NCBI GenBank assembly: GCA_037975125.1
Contig: CM075857.1
Location: 22,484,822-22,548,821, forward strand
DNA: 64,000 nt
DNA from: Latrodectus hesperus
Lineage: Eukaryota > Arthropoda > Arachnida > Araneae > Theridiidae
Direction of reading: 5' to 3'
Shown: in pieces, positions 14,201-24,689 of the stretch
Layout of the letters: the number at the start of each line of letters is the position of its first letter
How positions within the stretch are numbered: the first letter of the stretch is position 1
Program-made: the position numbers and the translations under genes
Notes under the pieces: model-generated
What the model was told of the DNA's origin: nothing
The model's database searches: none
The model's input: the letters and a program-made list of their open reading frames with translations, nothing else

Positions 14201-16066
14201 GCTTATACAGCTATAGATATCCCTTGTATGTTATTGATAACTTCATCTTCATTCAAAACAGATCTGGATACTTTTATCTTTCACGATTGGACCACTTCGT
14301 GTGACGTATCTTACATATTATTTCCAAACAATGAATAAATTATAAAGATTTTATATGTTGTTATTACATATGAATAAATTACAAAAATTTCATATCAAAA
14401 TTTTATGTTTTATCAAATAGTTGTCTTGAAGCATCTACTCATATTCTTTCTATAATAACTAAGAATTAAGGTATTCATATAGCTATTTTGGTCTTTTCTG
14501 TATTGAATCTTGTTTCATGTATGTTATCTGTTTCATGACCATTCAGGATTTGGCCATTCATGCAATGATTATCATGAATTTTGTGTTTGTTTCACAAAAA
14601 TATTTCAGTATATGTGTTGAACTCTTAATAAAAATATTTTCAGATTTTTTTTATTAATTTATTTATTTATTACACATATACTGGCAAGAAATATGGATTT
14701 AAAATTTTTCAAGAAAACAAACTTTTTGAGTTTAAAGATTAAGAACTTCAAGAAAAGATTCAAATTATTAATACTTGTAGTAAAAAATTAATTTGTTTAT
14801 TGAAAATTGTGAAGCAATGGTAAAGATTGATGATTAAGTTTGAGAATTGTTTTATAGTCTTTTATGAGTTTAATTTTGATGATCTTATTAACTTCTTGTG
14901 ATTTATTTATTTACTTGGTGTATCAAAACAAACGTTTTTATTTCTCATGAAAGATACCCTCTTTTTAATTCATAAAATATTTTTCAATGAAGAAAATTTT
15001 CTTACCCTAGAAAAACAACATTTGAAAATTTTATGCATAGAAATCATTATACTTTGTCTTTTTTGTTTCCAACCTGGAAATATGATTTGAATATTTGCCT
15101 TAAAAAATTGAATAATAAGCATTTTGGGAAAGTTTACTTTTCTGTTGCTTGGACTTTGTTTTGCTGTAAATAATAATTTAGATATGATATAACTTTTAAT
15201 ATTAATGTAAACTAATTTATTTTAGGCACCTCCAAATGAAATATTTCAGCCAGGTATAACTTATTATTATCCTCCAAGTCAACCACCACCAATTTTACCA
15301 GCTGTACAAAAAAGACCAAAGGCAGCAATTCCTATAGTACCTCCTCCTGAAAAAGAAGTGAGTCTTTTAATTTTGAGATAATATTTGTTATGTTTATACT
15401 ACAGTATAGATTTTGAGTTTTTTAATCATAGGCTTAAGGTTATAAATCATGATATAATTTTCAAAACTAGATTAAATTGTACTTAATTTTTAATCTTGCC
15501 TATTATGAAAACTTTAACAATAAAATCTCAATATGAAATTAAAATATGAACTAAATGTAAATATATTCATATTTTTCATAAATTATTAATCAATCTTTTA
15601 TGTAATTTTTTCCAATGCAATGAATTTATAATTTTTCTATAATATGTATTAGCATTTTTTGTGCTATTAAATTAATATATGTGAATTATATCAATTGGTG
15701 TAAAGCACAATTTCTGTCTACATATGTAGTTGAAATGCAGACAAGTTCTTGTAATTAATATCATAAAAATCAAACTGCTTAGTAAATGGTCTGTGCTTTG
15801 TCTATCAATTCAACAATTTATGCATTTTACTTCCACTTCTGGCATGGATGTTTGTGATTCAGAATTAATTTTATCACAAATTGTGTAGATTTCAACTAAA
15901 TCAACCTTGTGTGAAATGTGTTTAATGGAGCAACAAACAGACCAAATATGCTGAGTAAAAAATGAACAAATTCATTAATGAATAACTTGAATAGTTTCCT
16001 TTAAAAAATAAAGGAAATTAAATTTTATGTTTCAATAGCTCAGATTTCAAATAAAAAATGTTTCTT

Positions 16067-16109
<43 letters not shown>

Positions 16110-16292
16110 GTTAAATTATATCTAACAAACATTTTTTTCCAGTCAAATAGGAAAGAAAAGAACTCCAGTTTACAAAATAACAATAGTCAAAAAGTAGCAG
16201 AAATTTCTAATGAAGCAGAAAATGTTGAAATTTCATCTGTAAGAAATGAATCATCTTCACAATTGCAGCCCACAGTAGGCGTGGAAAGTTAA
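770..16292 (+). CDS. CASC3: CASC3/Barentsz (MLN51), exon junction complex core protein, 3' part of gene (8 exons)
   Basis: CASC3 clamps eIF4A3 on spliced mRNA in the exon junction complex and acts in mRNA localisation, translation and nonsense-mediated decay. The eight exons join in frame (1,665 nt after the first partial-codon base; 554 residues plus stop). What I see: the C-terminal half of the SELOR domain ([14 protein letters not shown], then [16 protein letters not shown]), RYG followed by an Arg/Gly-rich tract, the motif [15 protein letters not shown] that parallels vertebrate AKRYSSQRQRPVPE, then Pro-rich C-terminal segments with MNFAPP and ITYYYPP that parallel vertebrate MNFG and VTYYNP. 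Motif order matches the family throughout. Intron sizes are 2511, 81, 3659, 1220, 2913, 2688 and 785 bp, all GT-AG. The N-terminus and first half of SELOR are outside the window. Family assignment is from remembered homologues, not from a search. Confidence 0.93.
1066..1250 (+). repeat. Decayed tRNA-derived SINE in CASC3 intron
   Basis: Matches the 3' body of the intact SINE at 47690-47869 in order: the ATTTGTGGATATTTATAGTG block, GGAATCTACTTTGAGC, TAAGTCTAGTCTAATTAGC, then CATTGAATGACAAAATGAAACCAAACC-like tail. Heavily mutated, so an old insertion. Confidence 0.55.
3020..3190 (+). repeat. Decayed tRNA-derived SINE in CASC3 intron
   Basis: Contains a recognisable B-box remnant (TTTGATTCCCATCTTAG), then GGATTCCACTT, a GTCCAATTGTG block, TATTAGCC, and a tail CAAACCAACAAA. 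Same family and order as the copy at 47690. Confidence 0.55.
3446..3675 (+). CDS. CASC3: CASC3 exon b: RG-rich segment
   Basis: Acceptor CATATTTCAG ends at 3445 and donor GTAAAT begins at 3676. It encodes [19 protein letters not shown] followed by an Arg/Gly-rich tract (repeated [17 protein letters not shown]) and then an Asn/Glu-rich stretch. RNWED parallels the DPNWNGE that follows RYG in vertebrate CASC3. The exon ends with one base of a split codon. RG-rich tracts of this kind usually bind RNA and can be arginine methylated; that is family-level knowledge. Confidence 0.92.
3757..4227 (+). CDS. CASC3: CASC3 exon c: FPALP motif and second RG cluster
   Basis: Follows an intron of only 81 bp; acceptor ACCTCTAG ends at 3756 and donor GTAAAA begins at 4228. 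Encodes [20 protein letters not shown], a polar Ser/Pro region, then an Arg-rich segment ([22 protein letters not shown]) and an acidic C-terminal part with LEQLSLEND. The EQLSLEN patch resembles the DVAQLNIAEQNW region of vertebrate CASC3. If the next intron is retained, the frame adds only three residues (KKH) before a TAA at 4239-4241. Confidence 0.92.
5822..5965 (+). repeat. Decayed tRNA-derived SINE in CASC3 intron
   Basis: GGCTGGCAGCCAAATAGTG corresponds to the SINE head; AATCCACTTGAAATTGTAGG, TTAGCCCTCATTC and GCCGTTGAGTAACAAATAAACC match the 3' half of the copy at 47690. Confidence 0.6.
7887..8063 (+). CDS. CASC3: CASC3 exon d: conserved [10 protein letters not shown] motif
   Basis: Acceptor TTTTAATAG ends at 7886 and donor GTTAGT begins at 8064. 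Encodes [19 protein letters not shown], then [15 protein letters not shown] and a Gln/Pro-rich tail. The RYSS-RQR-PE block is among the most recognisable C-terminal motifs of the CASC3 family. Phase 1 at both ends, so the exon could be skipped without shifting the frame. Confidence 0.93.
8507..8538. repeat. Perfect 13-bp inverted repeat in CASC3 intron
   Basis: Arms 8507-8519 and 8526-8538 (GCTAGTAAGAAAC and its complement) around a 6-base loop. Structural significance unknown. Confidence 0.6.
9284..9427 (+). CDS. CASC3: CASC3 exon e with tandem NAGNAG acceptor
   Basis: The acceptor reads CAGCAG at 9281-9286, so splicing after 9283 or after 9286 are both possible and differ by one codon. The first choice gives [10 protein letters not shown], the second GYQPSMYAP, both in frame. 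Donor GTATGT begins at 9428. Encodes a Thr/Pro/Ser-rich low-complexity segment. Phase 1 at both ends. Confidence 0.9.
10495..10605 (+). repeat. Decayed SINE fragment in CASC3 intron
   Basis: AGCTGAATCATTTGTGCTC, GCCTTTGGTTCC and GTTTGTAGTGGTTTGGAAC match the same SINE family with many substitutions; the 3' end is lost. Confidence 0.45.
11057..11229. repeat. (TA)n/(TG)n compound microsatellite in CASC3 intron
   Basis: Alternating purine-pyrimidine sequence of about 170 bp in which (TA)n blocks alternate with two main (TG)n blocks (near 11112-11127 and 11176-11202). Lies inside the 2.9-kb intron before exon f. Confidence 0.95.
12341..12537 (+). CDS. CASC3: CASC3 exon f: proline-rich segment
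   Basis: Acceptor TAATTTAAG ends at 12340 and donor GTAAGA begins at 12538. Encodes [15 protein letters not shown], continuing to [18 protein letters not shown] and a run of prolines. MNFAPP followed by a Tyr/Pro-rich stretch parallels vertebrate APGVMNFGNPSYPY. Ends in phase 0. Confidence 0.92.
15226..15357 (+). CDS. CASC3: CASC3 exon g: ITYYYPP motif
   Basis: Acceptor TTATTTTAG ends at 15225 and donor GTGAGT begins at 15358; phase 0 at both ends. Encodes [20 protein letters not shown], then [16 protein letters not shown]. This parallels vertebrate GGVTYYNPAQQQ and PVTIKPPPPEV near the C-terminus. Confidence 0.92.
15785..15955 (+). repeat. Decayed SINE in CASC3 intron
   Basis: CAATTCAACAATTTATGC, TTCTGGCATGGATGTTTGTG and GGAGCAACAAACAGACC fit the SINE body and tail of the 47690 family. 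Confidence 0.5.
16068..16104. repeat. 37-base T tract in last CASC3 intron
   Basis: An uninterrupted run of T on the + strand ends 38 bases upstream of the last exon's acceptor. It could be the poly(A) tail of a minus-strand retroposon whose body is no longer recognisable, or an expanded polypyrimidine tract. Confidence 0.85.
16143..16292 (+). CDS. CASC3: CASC3 last coding exon and stop
   Basis: Acceptor TTTTTTCCAG ends at 16142. Encodes a polar, Ser/Asn/Glu-rich tail beginning [14 protein letters not shown] and ending QPTVGVES, with TAA at 16290-16292. The tail is not conserved with vertebrates, but the frame and splice phase fit the preceding exon. Confidence 0.85.
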   Translation, partial: SNRKEKNSSLQNNNSQKVAEISNEAENVEISSVRNESSSQLQPTVGVES

Positions 16293-18545
16293 TCGTGACA
16301 ACTATGTGTGTCATATCTATCTAGTTTGTATTTTTATCAAGTTATTGCTTGCTGTTGACTGTCACCATACTAATGTTATTTATTCTTTCTTTCATGCAGT
16401 TGTGTATACTGAGTGATTAAGCATTTTATTGCCATTTTTGGAGCTTTTTTTCCCGTTTAGGTAAAAAAAAAAAATTTTGTTTTCAAGAATGTCTTACTGT
16501 GAAATAATTTTAAGATTTTTTTATTTACATTTACTTAAATAAATGTTCCATTCATAAAATAATTTTCTATTTATATAAAATTTATGTAAAAATAATTACC
16601 TTGTAAAAATTAATTTAAAAATTATTATTTTAAAGGAAAAGTTTTTATTCAAAACATTAAATAGGTGACATTTGTTAAAAGAATCATTGTATAATTTTGA
16701 CTTGCAAAGGAAAATTTGCGTTTATCTTAAAGTTGATGCAATTTATATTGGCATCATTGTTTTTAATTATTTATTTTGTAAACAATATGTTACATTATTA
16801 AGGATAGAAAATATATATTGTTTGTTATTATATAAGTCATTTTCATCTTCAAAAATACTATTTCAAGCATTTGCATATTTTATGTTATAGAAATCTCATT
16901 TAAACAGAGTTTAAGAAAAATCTGTTATGCCCTTTGATTATGCAACTAAAATTGTGTTATTTATTTGTTTAAATAAATAATTTTAATATTATTCTATATA
17001 TATCTCTAGTGAATTTATTTATTTCATTTGTGTTTGTGTTGTCTTATTTTTTCATGTTGTATTTAATTGATCAAATTTGGGTTTTTTTTTATTTATTTAT
17101 TATTATTATAGCCACATATTTGCTTACTTTGCATGCTACTTAATTAACTTAATTAAGTATTTTTAAATTGTATCTTGTTTTTTATTAATCAACAACCAAA
17201 AGGAGAAGACAATTGTATAAAATCCTGTTACTTACTAGTGCTTATTTTATTTTTTAATGAGCACAATTGTTTTTCTTTAATTTTCTATCAGTGACTTTTC
17301 TTTAAAATTTATTTTTTAAGAGGAAAACAATTAATAATTTACATATATTAATATTTTTGCATTAATTATAAGCATCTCTGTAATACATTTATTTAAAATA
17401 AACGAAATGCAGACAATATTTAAGCAATATTTCTTTAAAGCAATTCAACGTTTCCTTCTATAATTCATATCTTGTTCAAAATTTAAAATAATCACAGTAT
17501 TAATTTCCAGAGTAGTTTGTTTTTTGTAGCAGCTTATTATAATTTATTTTTGTTATAAAATAAATAATAAAGTATAAAATCTACAATGTCTTTCTCTTGA
17601 GTATTATGCTTGAGGCAAACCGGTGATTACCCAAATTTGTTGTAAGTCAGTCATGTTTTTCGTCATCTTGTATTTCTTAATTAATTTAATTGCTCCATGT
17701 AGTCATGGGAATGTGTTTTAAATAATAATTACATTTCATCCTCTCTTTTTTTACCTTAGTGTGTGTCTTTTGCATTAAGTATTGTACTTCAAAGCTGACT
17801 GTATGAAACTGATTTTTCTGGATTGAATATCAATGCAAAAATCTTTAATTTATGTCTATCTATATGGCTTTATTTAACTGTCTATTATAAATGATGTATA
17901 TTACCTTCTTTTATGTTTTAAAAAGCTTCAAGTGGCATAATTGCTTGTCAGGTTTAGAGTCTTTCATGTTGTTGAACTTAATAATTTCAGTTCATATATG
18001 GAAAAATTATTGATATATTTATCATGCTCTATTTTTCATTTTAACTATCATTTTTATTTAAACCTGCTAAATGGATACTTTGTATTTTAAATATAACTCT
18101 TGTAAAAAAATGTATTTCTAGTACTTTTATATGATGTAAATTATTCCTGAAATTTGAAATCGAAAATTTAAATCTTGTAACTTGAAATATTTTGTATTTT
18201 CAAATTACTAATGAAATCTGAAATTAATCTTCTTAAATTTTCTCAGGGTTCTGTTTCATTTCTATTTTGAGGATCAAATACTTATTTACTCAAAATATGT
18301 CTGTTGTGTTGAGTTAAACTGAACTCAGTTTTAGAGTCTTATGTAAAATATTATTGTGTTGTATAGTTTGCTTTGATGAAATGGAATAAAAATAATTATA
18401 TTTTATTCGCTTTAACTGCTTAACTGAGTTGTTGAATGCAAGCTAATGGTTTTAAGCAGGTAGCAAAAACTTTTTTAATGTGTGTGTGATGTGGTTAATT
18501 TATTTTGGACTCTCCATTTCAATAATAAAAGGCAAAACATTTTAC
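16293..18545 (+). other. Probable CASC3 3' untranslated region and candidate poly(A) signals
   Basis: AT-rich sequence with no coding signal follows the stop. Candidate AATAAA hexamers include those near 16535, 18387 and 18524. The true 3' end cannot be decided from sequence alone. A (TA)n array begins at about 18738. Confidence 0.4.
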
Positions 18546-18735
18546 TGCAGATGTTGTTTTTATTCAATTAGTTTGTAAGCATTTTGTTTCAGAGAATGCT
18601 GTTTCTTGTACTCTTTTTTTGTTGATAACATAATTTTAAAAGTAAACATAAAATTAACATTTGTTTTATAAATAAAATTTAGGAATATAATGTTCTCTCA
18701 TTTTTAAAATATAAAAATTAATACTTAAAATATAA

Positions 18736-18737
<2 letters not shown>

Positions 18738-18817
<80 letters not shown>
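18738..18817. repeat. (TA)n microsatellite
   Basis: About 80 bp of pure TA dinucleotide repeats downstream of CASC3. Confidence 0.95.
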
Positions 18818-18819
<2 letters not shown>

Positions 18820-18822
<3 letters not shown>

Positions 18823-19685
18823 TTTTAATAATTATCTGTCATTAAATTTATCAGTACCATGTTTTTATTATTATTAAAATAAAATCTAACATAGAATTAT
18901 AATTATTAAATCTATTATTATGAAATATCTAATAAATTTTTAAAACAATAATAACTGATAAATACCAAAGATCAGCTAAATTACAGAACAACTGTTGAAG
19001 CTAAACAAAATTTTAATACACCTGTATTACCTGTATACTACAACCCACTATTTTTAATCAACATTAGAAATCTTGATAATGTTTCATAAGAGTTATGGAA
19101 AGAGTTTTCAGCAGTTTAAATTGCGCTTTTCATCAAACAATAAGAATGAAACAAACTGATTGGTTTCATAAAATGAAGTCTACTAAAATATGATTGAAAC
19201 GTTCTTTTCCTTCTGAAACTTACCATTGTTAATTCCTTAAAATTTTATTGTTTAATCATTTTTGTGTTTGAAAAATTTTACAATGCTAATAATAAAACAA
19301 ATGCAAATCAATGAAAGTAATTCTTATGCACTTCCACTTGCAGATAAGGTGTCAGAAAGGGTAATGTTTGCTCAAAATTCTATTTTAATACTTATTTATA
19401 ATCCTAAATTTCAAGGTATTCCATATAATATATTTTATGCTTGTTAGATGAATTAAAATTATATTTCATTGCATTACATTCTACTATATTTCAATATAAA
19501 TCACACTAAAAAAATGATTTTGATTTTTGTTATTTTTAGGCACACATTAATTTTTCCCTATACAAATGACTGAAAATAATGACATCATTCTATTTTCTTT
19601 TAAGTTATGTTCTTGATTCAGTCAAAGATACGTTGTGTTCTTAAAGGACATACTATTTTATTAATCCATCTATAACAAAGTAATG
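18820..19685. other. No recognisable feature
   Basis: AT-rich intergenic sequence; short open frames only and no splice-flanked coding signal. Confidence 0.6.
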
Positions 19686-19689
19686 TGCA

Positions 19690-19885
19690 GATTCAAATTG
19701 GGGTCTGAACTGCAGGCGAGTGGTTAGCGCTTTTACCTTCAGTTCAACAGTGCTTGGGTTCGATTTTCACCTCTAGTTGATTGTTTGTAACTGTTGGAAT
19801 AATCTTTAAAATGTAGGTTCCGGTCTGATTAGCCCTTGTGTAAGCATTAAATGATTATTGACCACAAAGTTCGAAATTGGTAAAA
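19690..19885 (+). repeat. tRNA-derived SINE, moderately diverged
   Basis: Head GGCGAGTGGTTAGCGCTTTT (A-box region), CTTCAGTTCAACAGTGC, B-box-like GGGTTCGATTTTC, then GGTTCCGGTCTGATTAGCCC and GACCACAAA. Same family as 47690-47869 but without the clean tail. Confidence 0.75.
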
Positions 19886-20557
19886 GATGCTAATTCGATT
19901 TCCAAAGTGAACCCTTTATCTTAGTTCTGAATTAGAAGATTATTAATTATGTTCAGCAACTTCGCGCGTGAACAGTGAATAAAAATATAAAATCCATTTT
20001 TTCAGTTTAATTATATGAAAACCACTAACATGAAAGATAAAAATATAATTATTTAACTGTCTTAATTTGTGTGTGATTCATTATATTTGAAACGTATTTT
20101 GAATTTCTTAAAACTGCCATACTACTTATCAAAATTTGACACACTAAATCGTGTCTACTGCAGACGATATGTTTGGTTAAAGGCTTTCTTTTCAGGAAAG
20201 TCATTGAAAATCTGACACAAATGTATTGTAAACTACAACATCAAATATTAACTTTTCATTCTATATATTATTTATTTTGTATTTTGTGAAGGTATATAAT
20301 AAATAAGATCATACTATTTGAGGTTGCGCATTAACAAATTCTATAATTTGAAATGAATGCCACGCTTATAGTGATTTGTATTGGACAAAAATATCTTGTT
20401 TGGAAATTAGCATACTAGATGTTCCCGCATTTGCAAGTTCTTTGTAGCTAAAAATATACTGTGAACATTTATGGCATTGCATAATAAGCTTATAGCATCA
20501 CAATCTGTCAGTGCTTTGAATCGCTGGAATACTATCTAATTAAAATTTATTTATTCA

Positions 20558-20572
20558 CACACACACACACCT
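20558..20572. repeat. Short (CA)n repeat
   Basis: A run of CA dinucleotides of about 15 bases. Confidence 0.8.
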
Positions 20573-20659
20573 GTAAAATCCTAATTTGTGATTTTGATTG
20601 TATGTAAAGAAGGAATCATCTATTTTTCTACACATTTTGTAAATTTTTTCTTTTAGACG

Positions 20660-20713
<54 letters not shown>
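20660..20713. repeat. (TA)n microsatellite
   Basis: About 54 bp of uninterrupted TA repeats. Confidence 0.95.
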
Positions 20714-20715
<2 letters not shown>

Positions 20716-21649
20716 TAGAATAGCTGATAAAACAAATGAGCTTTCAACTGTTGCCAACGAATTAGTGTAATTCATTTATGATCATTATATTTATATGCTT
20801 TTATATCAAGGGTTTGTTCAAAAATAAAAATATTAGAAGTTATGTTTCTATTTGAAAGGTGTAAAATATAACTCTGTCTACTGAAAAAACAATGAAATGA
20901 ACTTAATTCAGTAATTAAATTTTTATGCGCCTTTATTTATTTTTTTTTCCCATTTATTTTTTTCGTTCCCAATTTTGTCTTATCATCAAGTTTCTAAATT
21001 CAGAAAAGAAATCTGAGTTGACCTAATTAACTTGTTTTTTTAAATGTGAAAAATGGCGTATCTTTCAAAATGACAAATCGAATTAACAGTGGTGCCATTC
21101 TTCCTTAAGTCTTCGTTGCGTTACAATTTTTTTTATTTAAAGCACATTGCATTTTGAGCGTTATAATTCTAGAAATGTGTCTTTGACATATTCTATTTGC
21201 AATCAAAATCATTGCGATTCGATTCATTGAAAATGTGGTTGATACGAAATTCATCGCTGTAATTTCAAAACAATTTATAGTTACATATGAGTCAAACTAT
21301 TTAATTTCTCAGTTATATATAATATTTTAAATTTAAGAAAAGGAAATATTTGATGTTTTTTTAAGAATAAAAACAAATTATATTCGATTTCTCTAATGAA
21401 AAATATTTATAGAAGCTTTCTCCAAACTGAATTTTTATCAAAAATTTTGATTATAATACTAATTACTTATAAAAAGGAATCATTGTAATTCATTTTAACC
21501 ATTGGAATACAGATAGAGTAAATAATGAATCCATTTATAAAATATAGGAAGGCGGTTTTGGCTATTGTGTTTAAAAAACCTTTTTTATTTCGTTTATCAC
21601 TGAACATTCATTTTTTTGCTCAGGAATCTTATTAGATAGAGGTTAAAAG

Positions 21650-21755
21650 TGAATTTCGAACCACTTCAAATATCCATGTCCGAGGTGGGATTCAAACTCA
21701 AGAACTGCTGTACTGAAAAATGGAACTCAAAACATACGGTTAGGCTATATAAATT
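21650..21755 (-). repeat. SINE fragment, minus strand
   Basis: On the minus strand it reads CCGTATGTTTTGAGTTCC, then TTTGAATCCCACCTCGGAC (B-box) and ATGGATATTTGAAGTGG, matching the head and middle of the SINE at 47690. Confidence 0.6.
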
Positions 21756-22079
21756 GATGAGGAATATACATTAGAATGGACTTTTAACATTTTCACTCAC
21801 ATATATATTTATAAATAATGAATAAATAATTATTAATTCATGTAAAATAAATATCATTAAAACAATCGTGTATAATATTCGACTCGCTACGCCTCAGAAA
21901 TGATGTAACATTCTAATAGCATGGGGTTAAAAGATTAAGATATTTAAAATAAGTTTAGAACCCCGCCCCATCTATTAACGCAACTAAACATTTTTTGCAA
22001 TGGAATTTCTGATGTTCAATCGTTACAACTGTTTAATACCCAAGATGAATGATGCGTTTTCGATATTTCTACGATACAT

Positions 22080-22145
22080 CTACTGCAGGTGTAATGGTAG
22101 GAAGAGTGGTTTTCTGTGCAAAAGGTCTCAGATTCGATCTTAGCT
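22080..22145 (+). repeat. Possible tRNA-derived SINE head
   Basis: GTGTAATGGTAGGAAGAGTGG followed about 25 bases later by CAGATTCGATCTTAG has the spacing of Pol III A and B boxes. No known SINE body is recognised after it. Confidence 0.3.
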
Positions 22146-22568
22146 ACTGTTGAACAACGGAAGATAGCTGTTGAGATGTCGCACAGAAGACAGTTTGAGG
22201 TTGTAGTAACTCATTTTGATACTCGCAGCATAAATTTTTTCTGGAACTTCTTATAGACAAAGAGTCGAACTGGAGGAAAATTCCCAAGCACCTATACCGA
22301 GCGATGTGACGGCAAATGTGTAACAATGATGTTTGAGATAAGCACCAGAGAACTGTGTATAATGTGTGTCAGTTTGCAATTTCGTTACTGCATCTGTTAT
22401 CTGTTTGTGATATAAATGGACATTTTATTTCCAATAAAGTGTCACTGTGAAAGTTTTGAGATTAAATATTGAATAAATGAGTTCCTTTAGAATTTTGTTG
22501 ATAAATGTTATGATTCTTGAAATAGCCATCAAAGGAATGAAATTCCAAGAATTTAGAATAATATGTGT

Positions 22569-22871
22569 GCCGACCAATGGCTGGGTGGTTGAGCGCTCCT
22601 GACACCTGGGCTGTGGGTCCTGGGTTCGAATCCCGGTTCGGGCATGGATGTTGCTTTCTTTCTCTGTGTTTCTCTGTCCTTTCTTCCGTGGTGATGTATG
22701 AATATGGGCCACCTTATAAACGGGTTTGTGGTAGTATGACGCGGGTAACGCTACTCGCCTCCGTGACTTGGTTCACTGGTGCCCGCTGGATAACGACAAA
22801 TGAGTAGCAGTTTCTGGCCTTGTTGTGGTATTGGGTTCAACCCTCAAGTGTCCGCCGTTGGAAAAAAAAGT
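22569..22871 (+). repeat. tRNA-derived SINE, second family, with target duplication
   Basis: Head CAATGGCTGGGTGGTTGAGCG (A-box region), B box GGGTTCGAATCCC near 22622, a body unrelated to the 47690 family, and an A-rich 3' end. The direct repeat ATAATATGTGT flanks it exactly (22558-22568 and 22872-22882), marking a fairly recent retroposition. Its + strand open frame of 80 codons is a by-product of the repeat, not a gene. Confidence 0.85.
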
Positions 22872-22977
22872 ATAATATGTGTTTATATATGTTATTCCAT
22901 TTCTTTATCTCTTTTATCCGTTTTTGACATAAGTGGAAATTTTATTTCAAATTAATGCTTCATGTTTTTATTTATGA

Positions 22978-23340
22978 CACTCGGACAGGTCAAACTCACT
23001 ACCAGACGGCTATGTGAAATTAAGTCAGAAGGCTGCATCTTTCGTTTAACCAGAACACCACGAAGGTGAAAGCTCTTTGCTCTTAAGACTACTCCGATAG
23101 ATGGCACCACCAAAGAATACACTCCTACAATTTTGACTTTGATCTGGGGGAAGAGGAAATTTTCTCCAGGCTATCATATCCATGGTAACTGCTCAACGAC
23201 CGTTCACAGGACTTTCGATTCCACAAGTTTATAACGAGAAATATATCGCATGTACTTGGTGGGCGGTATTAAGAATCAAAACCAGCCCTTCAGAACGGAA
23301 GACTGCTGTCCTAACCACTAGACTACCACGGCTCTACAAA
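22978..23340 (-). repeat. tRNA-derived SINE, third family, minus strand
   Basis: The minus strand begins near 23340 with GAGCCGTGGTAGTCTAGTGG and TTAGGACAGCAGTC, a tRNA-like head. The body is shared with 58908-59310: both carry, on the + strand, ACGGCTATG-GAAATTAAGTCAGAAG, TTTAACCAGA-CACCACGAA and GAGGAAATTTTCTCCAG. Confidence 0.75.
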
Positions 23341-23789
23341 CTGTTACACGTAGACTTTGTTGTTGTTGTTAATCACCAACCTAATCTGATGAAGTCAGAC
23401 CAGAACCACGAATCCAAGAAAAAGGAGAGTAAATTTCTTCCCAAAAGAGACTAAAATATCCTAAGATGTATTTAAACGAAGCCTGGTGTTGATATTTTGG
23501 TCAAAGAGGGTATTATTTCTCATACTCAGAAAATGTAAGACTTTTCAGGTGGCAAGCCGTGAGAAGCTGTTATCATTCTCATGAGAGTTTTAAAGATAGG
23601 CTTGGTTTACTATCTTGTAACAGAAATGAGCAGGAGATAGCAGCCAATTCTTCTTAATTTTGGATTTTGTCAGCGCAAAAATTCAAGATAAATAAGCTCT
23701 GGAGAAGAATGGATTGGACGACTACAACCCTAGGTAGAAAAACTGTCTGATATTTCCTTACCGAAGAGTTTAACGTGAGATGGAATCCA

Positions 23790-23844
23790 CTGGAAATAAA
23801 TGTCATATAGATGTAGAAATGATCTATATGACATTTATTTCCAG
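23790..23844. repeat. Perfect 23-bp hairpin
   Basis: Arms 23790-23812 and 23822-23844 are exact reverse complements around a 9-base loop. No homologous host or transposon feature recognised. Confidence 0.9.
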
Positions 23845-24173
23845 AGAGATCTATCAGTAAAAATCCAAATGTCATCATAGTTATCTTCAGAATTGATTCA
23901 AAACCTATATCGATTCCAAGTTGTTTAGTTTTGAAAATCGAGCAGAAGTCTGGTTTACATTGGTACAAAGAAAATTTATATTTGGAGTTTCAATGTAGAT
24001 GCCGCTACGCTAGATCATTGATTTTTGCTGCATCAGTGAAAATCGTAACGTCATATTTAAGTCAGCATCATTCATGGCGCGCCAGTCCAGGGTGGGCCAA
24101 GGCCTTCTGAACAAGTTTCTTCCAGCCACCTCTACTGGCAGCCAAACTCCTCCAATTTTTTGTTCCAAGGACC

Positions 24174-24659
24174 CTACAGTCTTCTTCGACTGCATCCACC
24201 AATCTCAGCTTTGGTCTTCTTCTTCTTCTTCTTACGCTGATGGGTTTTGCAAAAAAAAAATTCCCTTAGGGTTTTATTGTCCTTTATTCTAATAACGTGT
24301 CCAACCCAATTGATACGGCTTACTTTAATGTGATGTACAACGTCTGGCTCCTTGTACATTCGATAGATTTCTGTATTGTATCTTCTGCGCCGGACACCGT
24401 TTTCCTTCGTACCTCCAAAGATACTTCTTAAAATCCTGCGCTCAAATAGGCCCAACAGCCTCTCCTCTCTTACAGTCAAAGTCCAAGTTTCCGAGGCATA
24501 GGTCAAAACGGGACGGATAAGCGTTCTATAGATCTGTAACTTAGTTTTTCGTGATAAAAATTTAGTTTTTAATAAATGTCTTAGGCCAAAAAAGGCTTTG
24601 TTAGCTGCAGTTAAGCGTCTTCTTACCTCTGGGAGAATGTCATTATTTTTGTTAGCCAT
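24174..24659 (-). pseudogene. RTE C-terminal region after the reverse transcriptase
   Basis: Encodes EVRRRLTAANKAFFGLRHLL, KLQIYRTLIRPVLTYASETW and the HHIKVSRINWVGHVIR segment typical of RTE C-termini. The last part is interrupted by a (CTT)n expansion at about 24212-24231, which appears as a poly-Lys run; the remaining C-terminus resumes in another frame at 24075-24170. Confidence 0.85.
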
Positions 24660-24689
24660 TGAGCCAAGATAGATAAATTCATCAACTGT

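Noticed and set aside
13629..14338. Overlapping open frames on both strands in a GC-richer patch of a CASC3 intron
   Set aside because: No conserved motif, no splice sites in phase with CASC3, and the patch looks like an old degraded repeat.
22425..22807. Open frames of 80-95 codons on both strands with Cys/Arg-rich composition
   Set aside because: They coincide with a tRNA-derived SINE; such frames recur wherever the SINE inserts.
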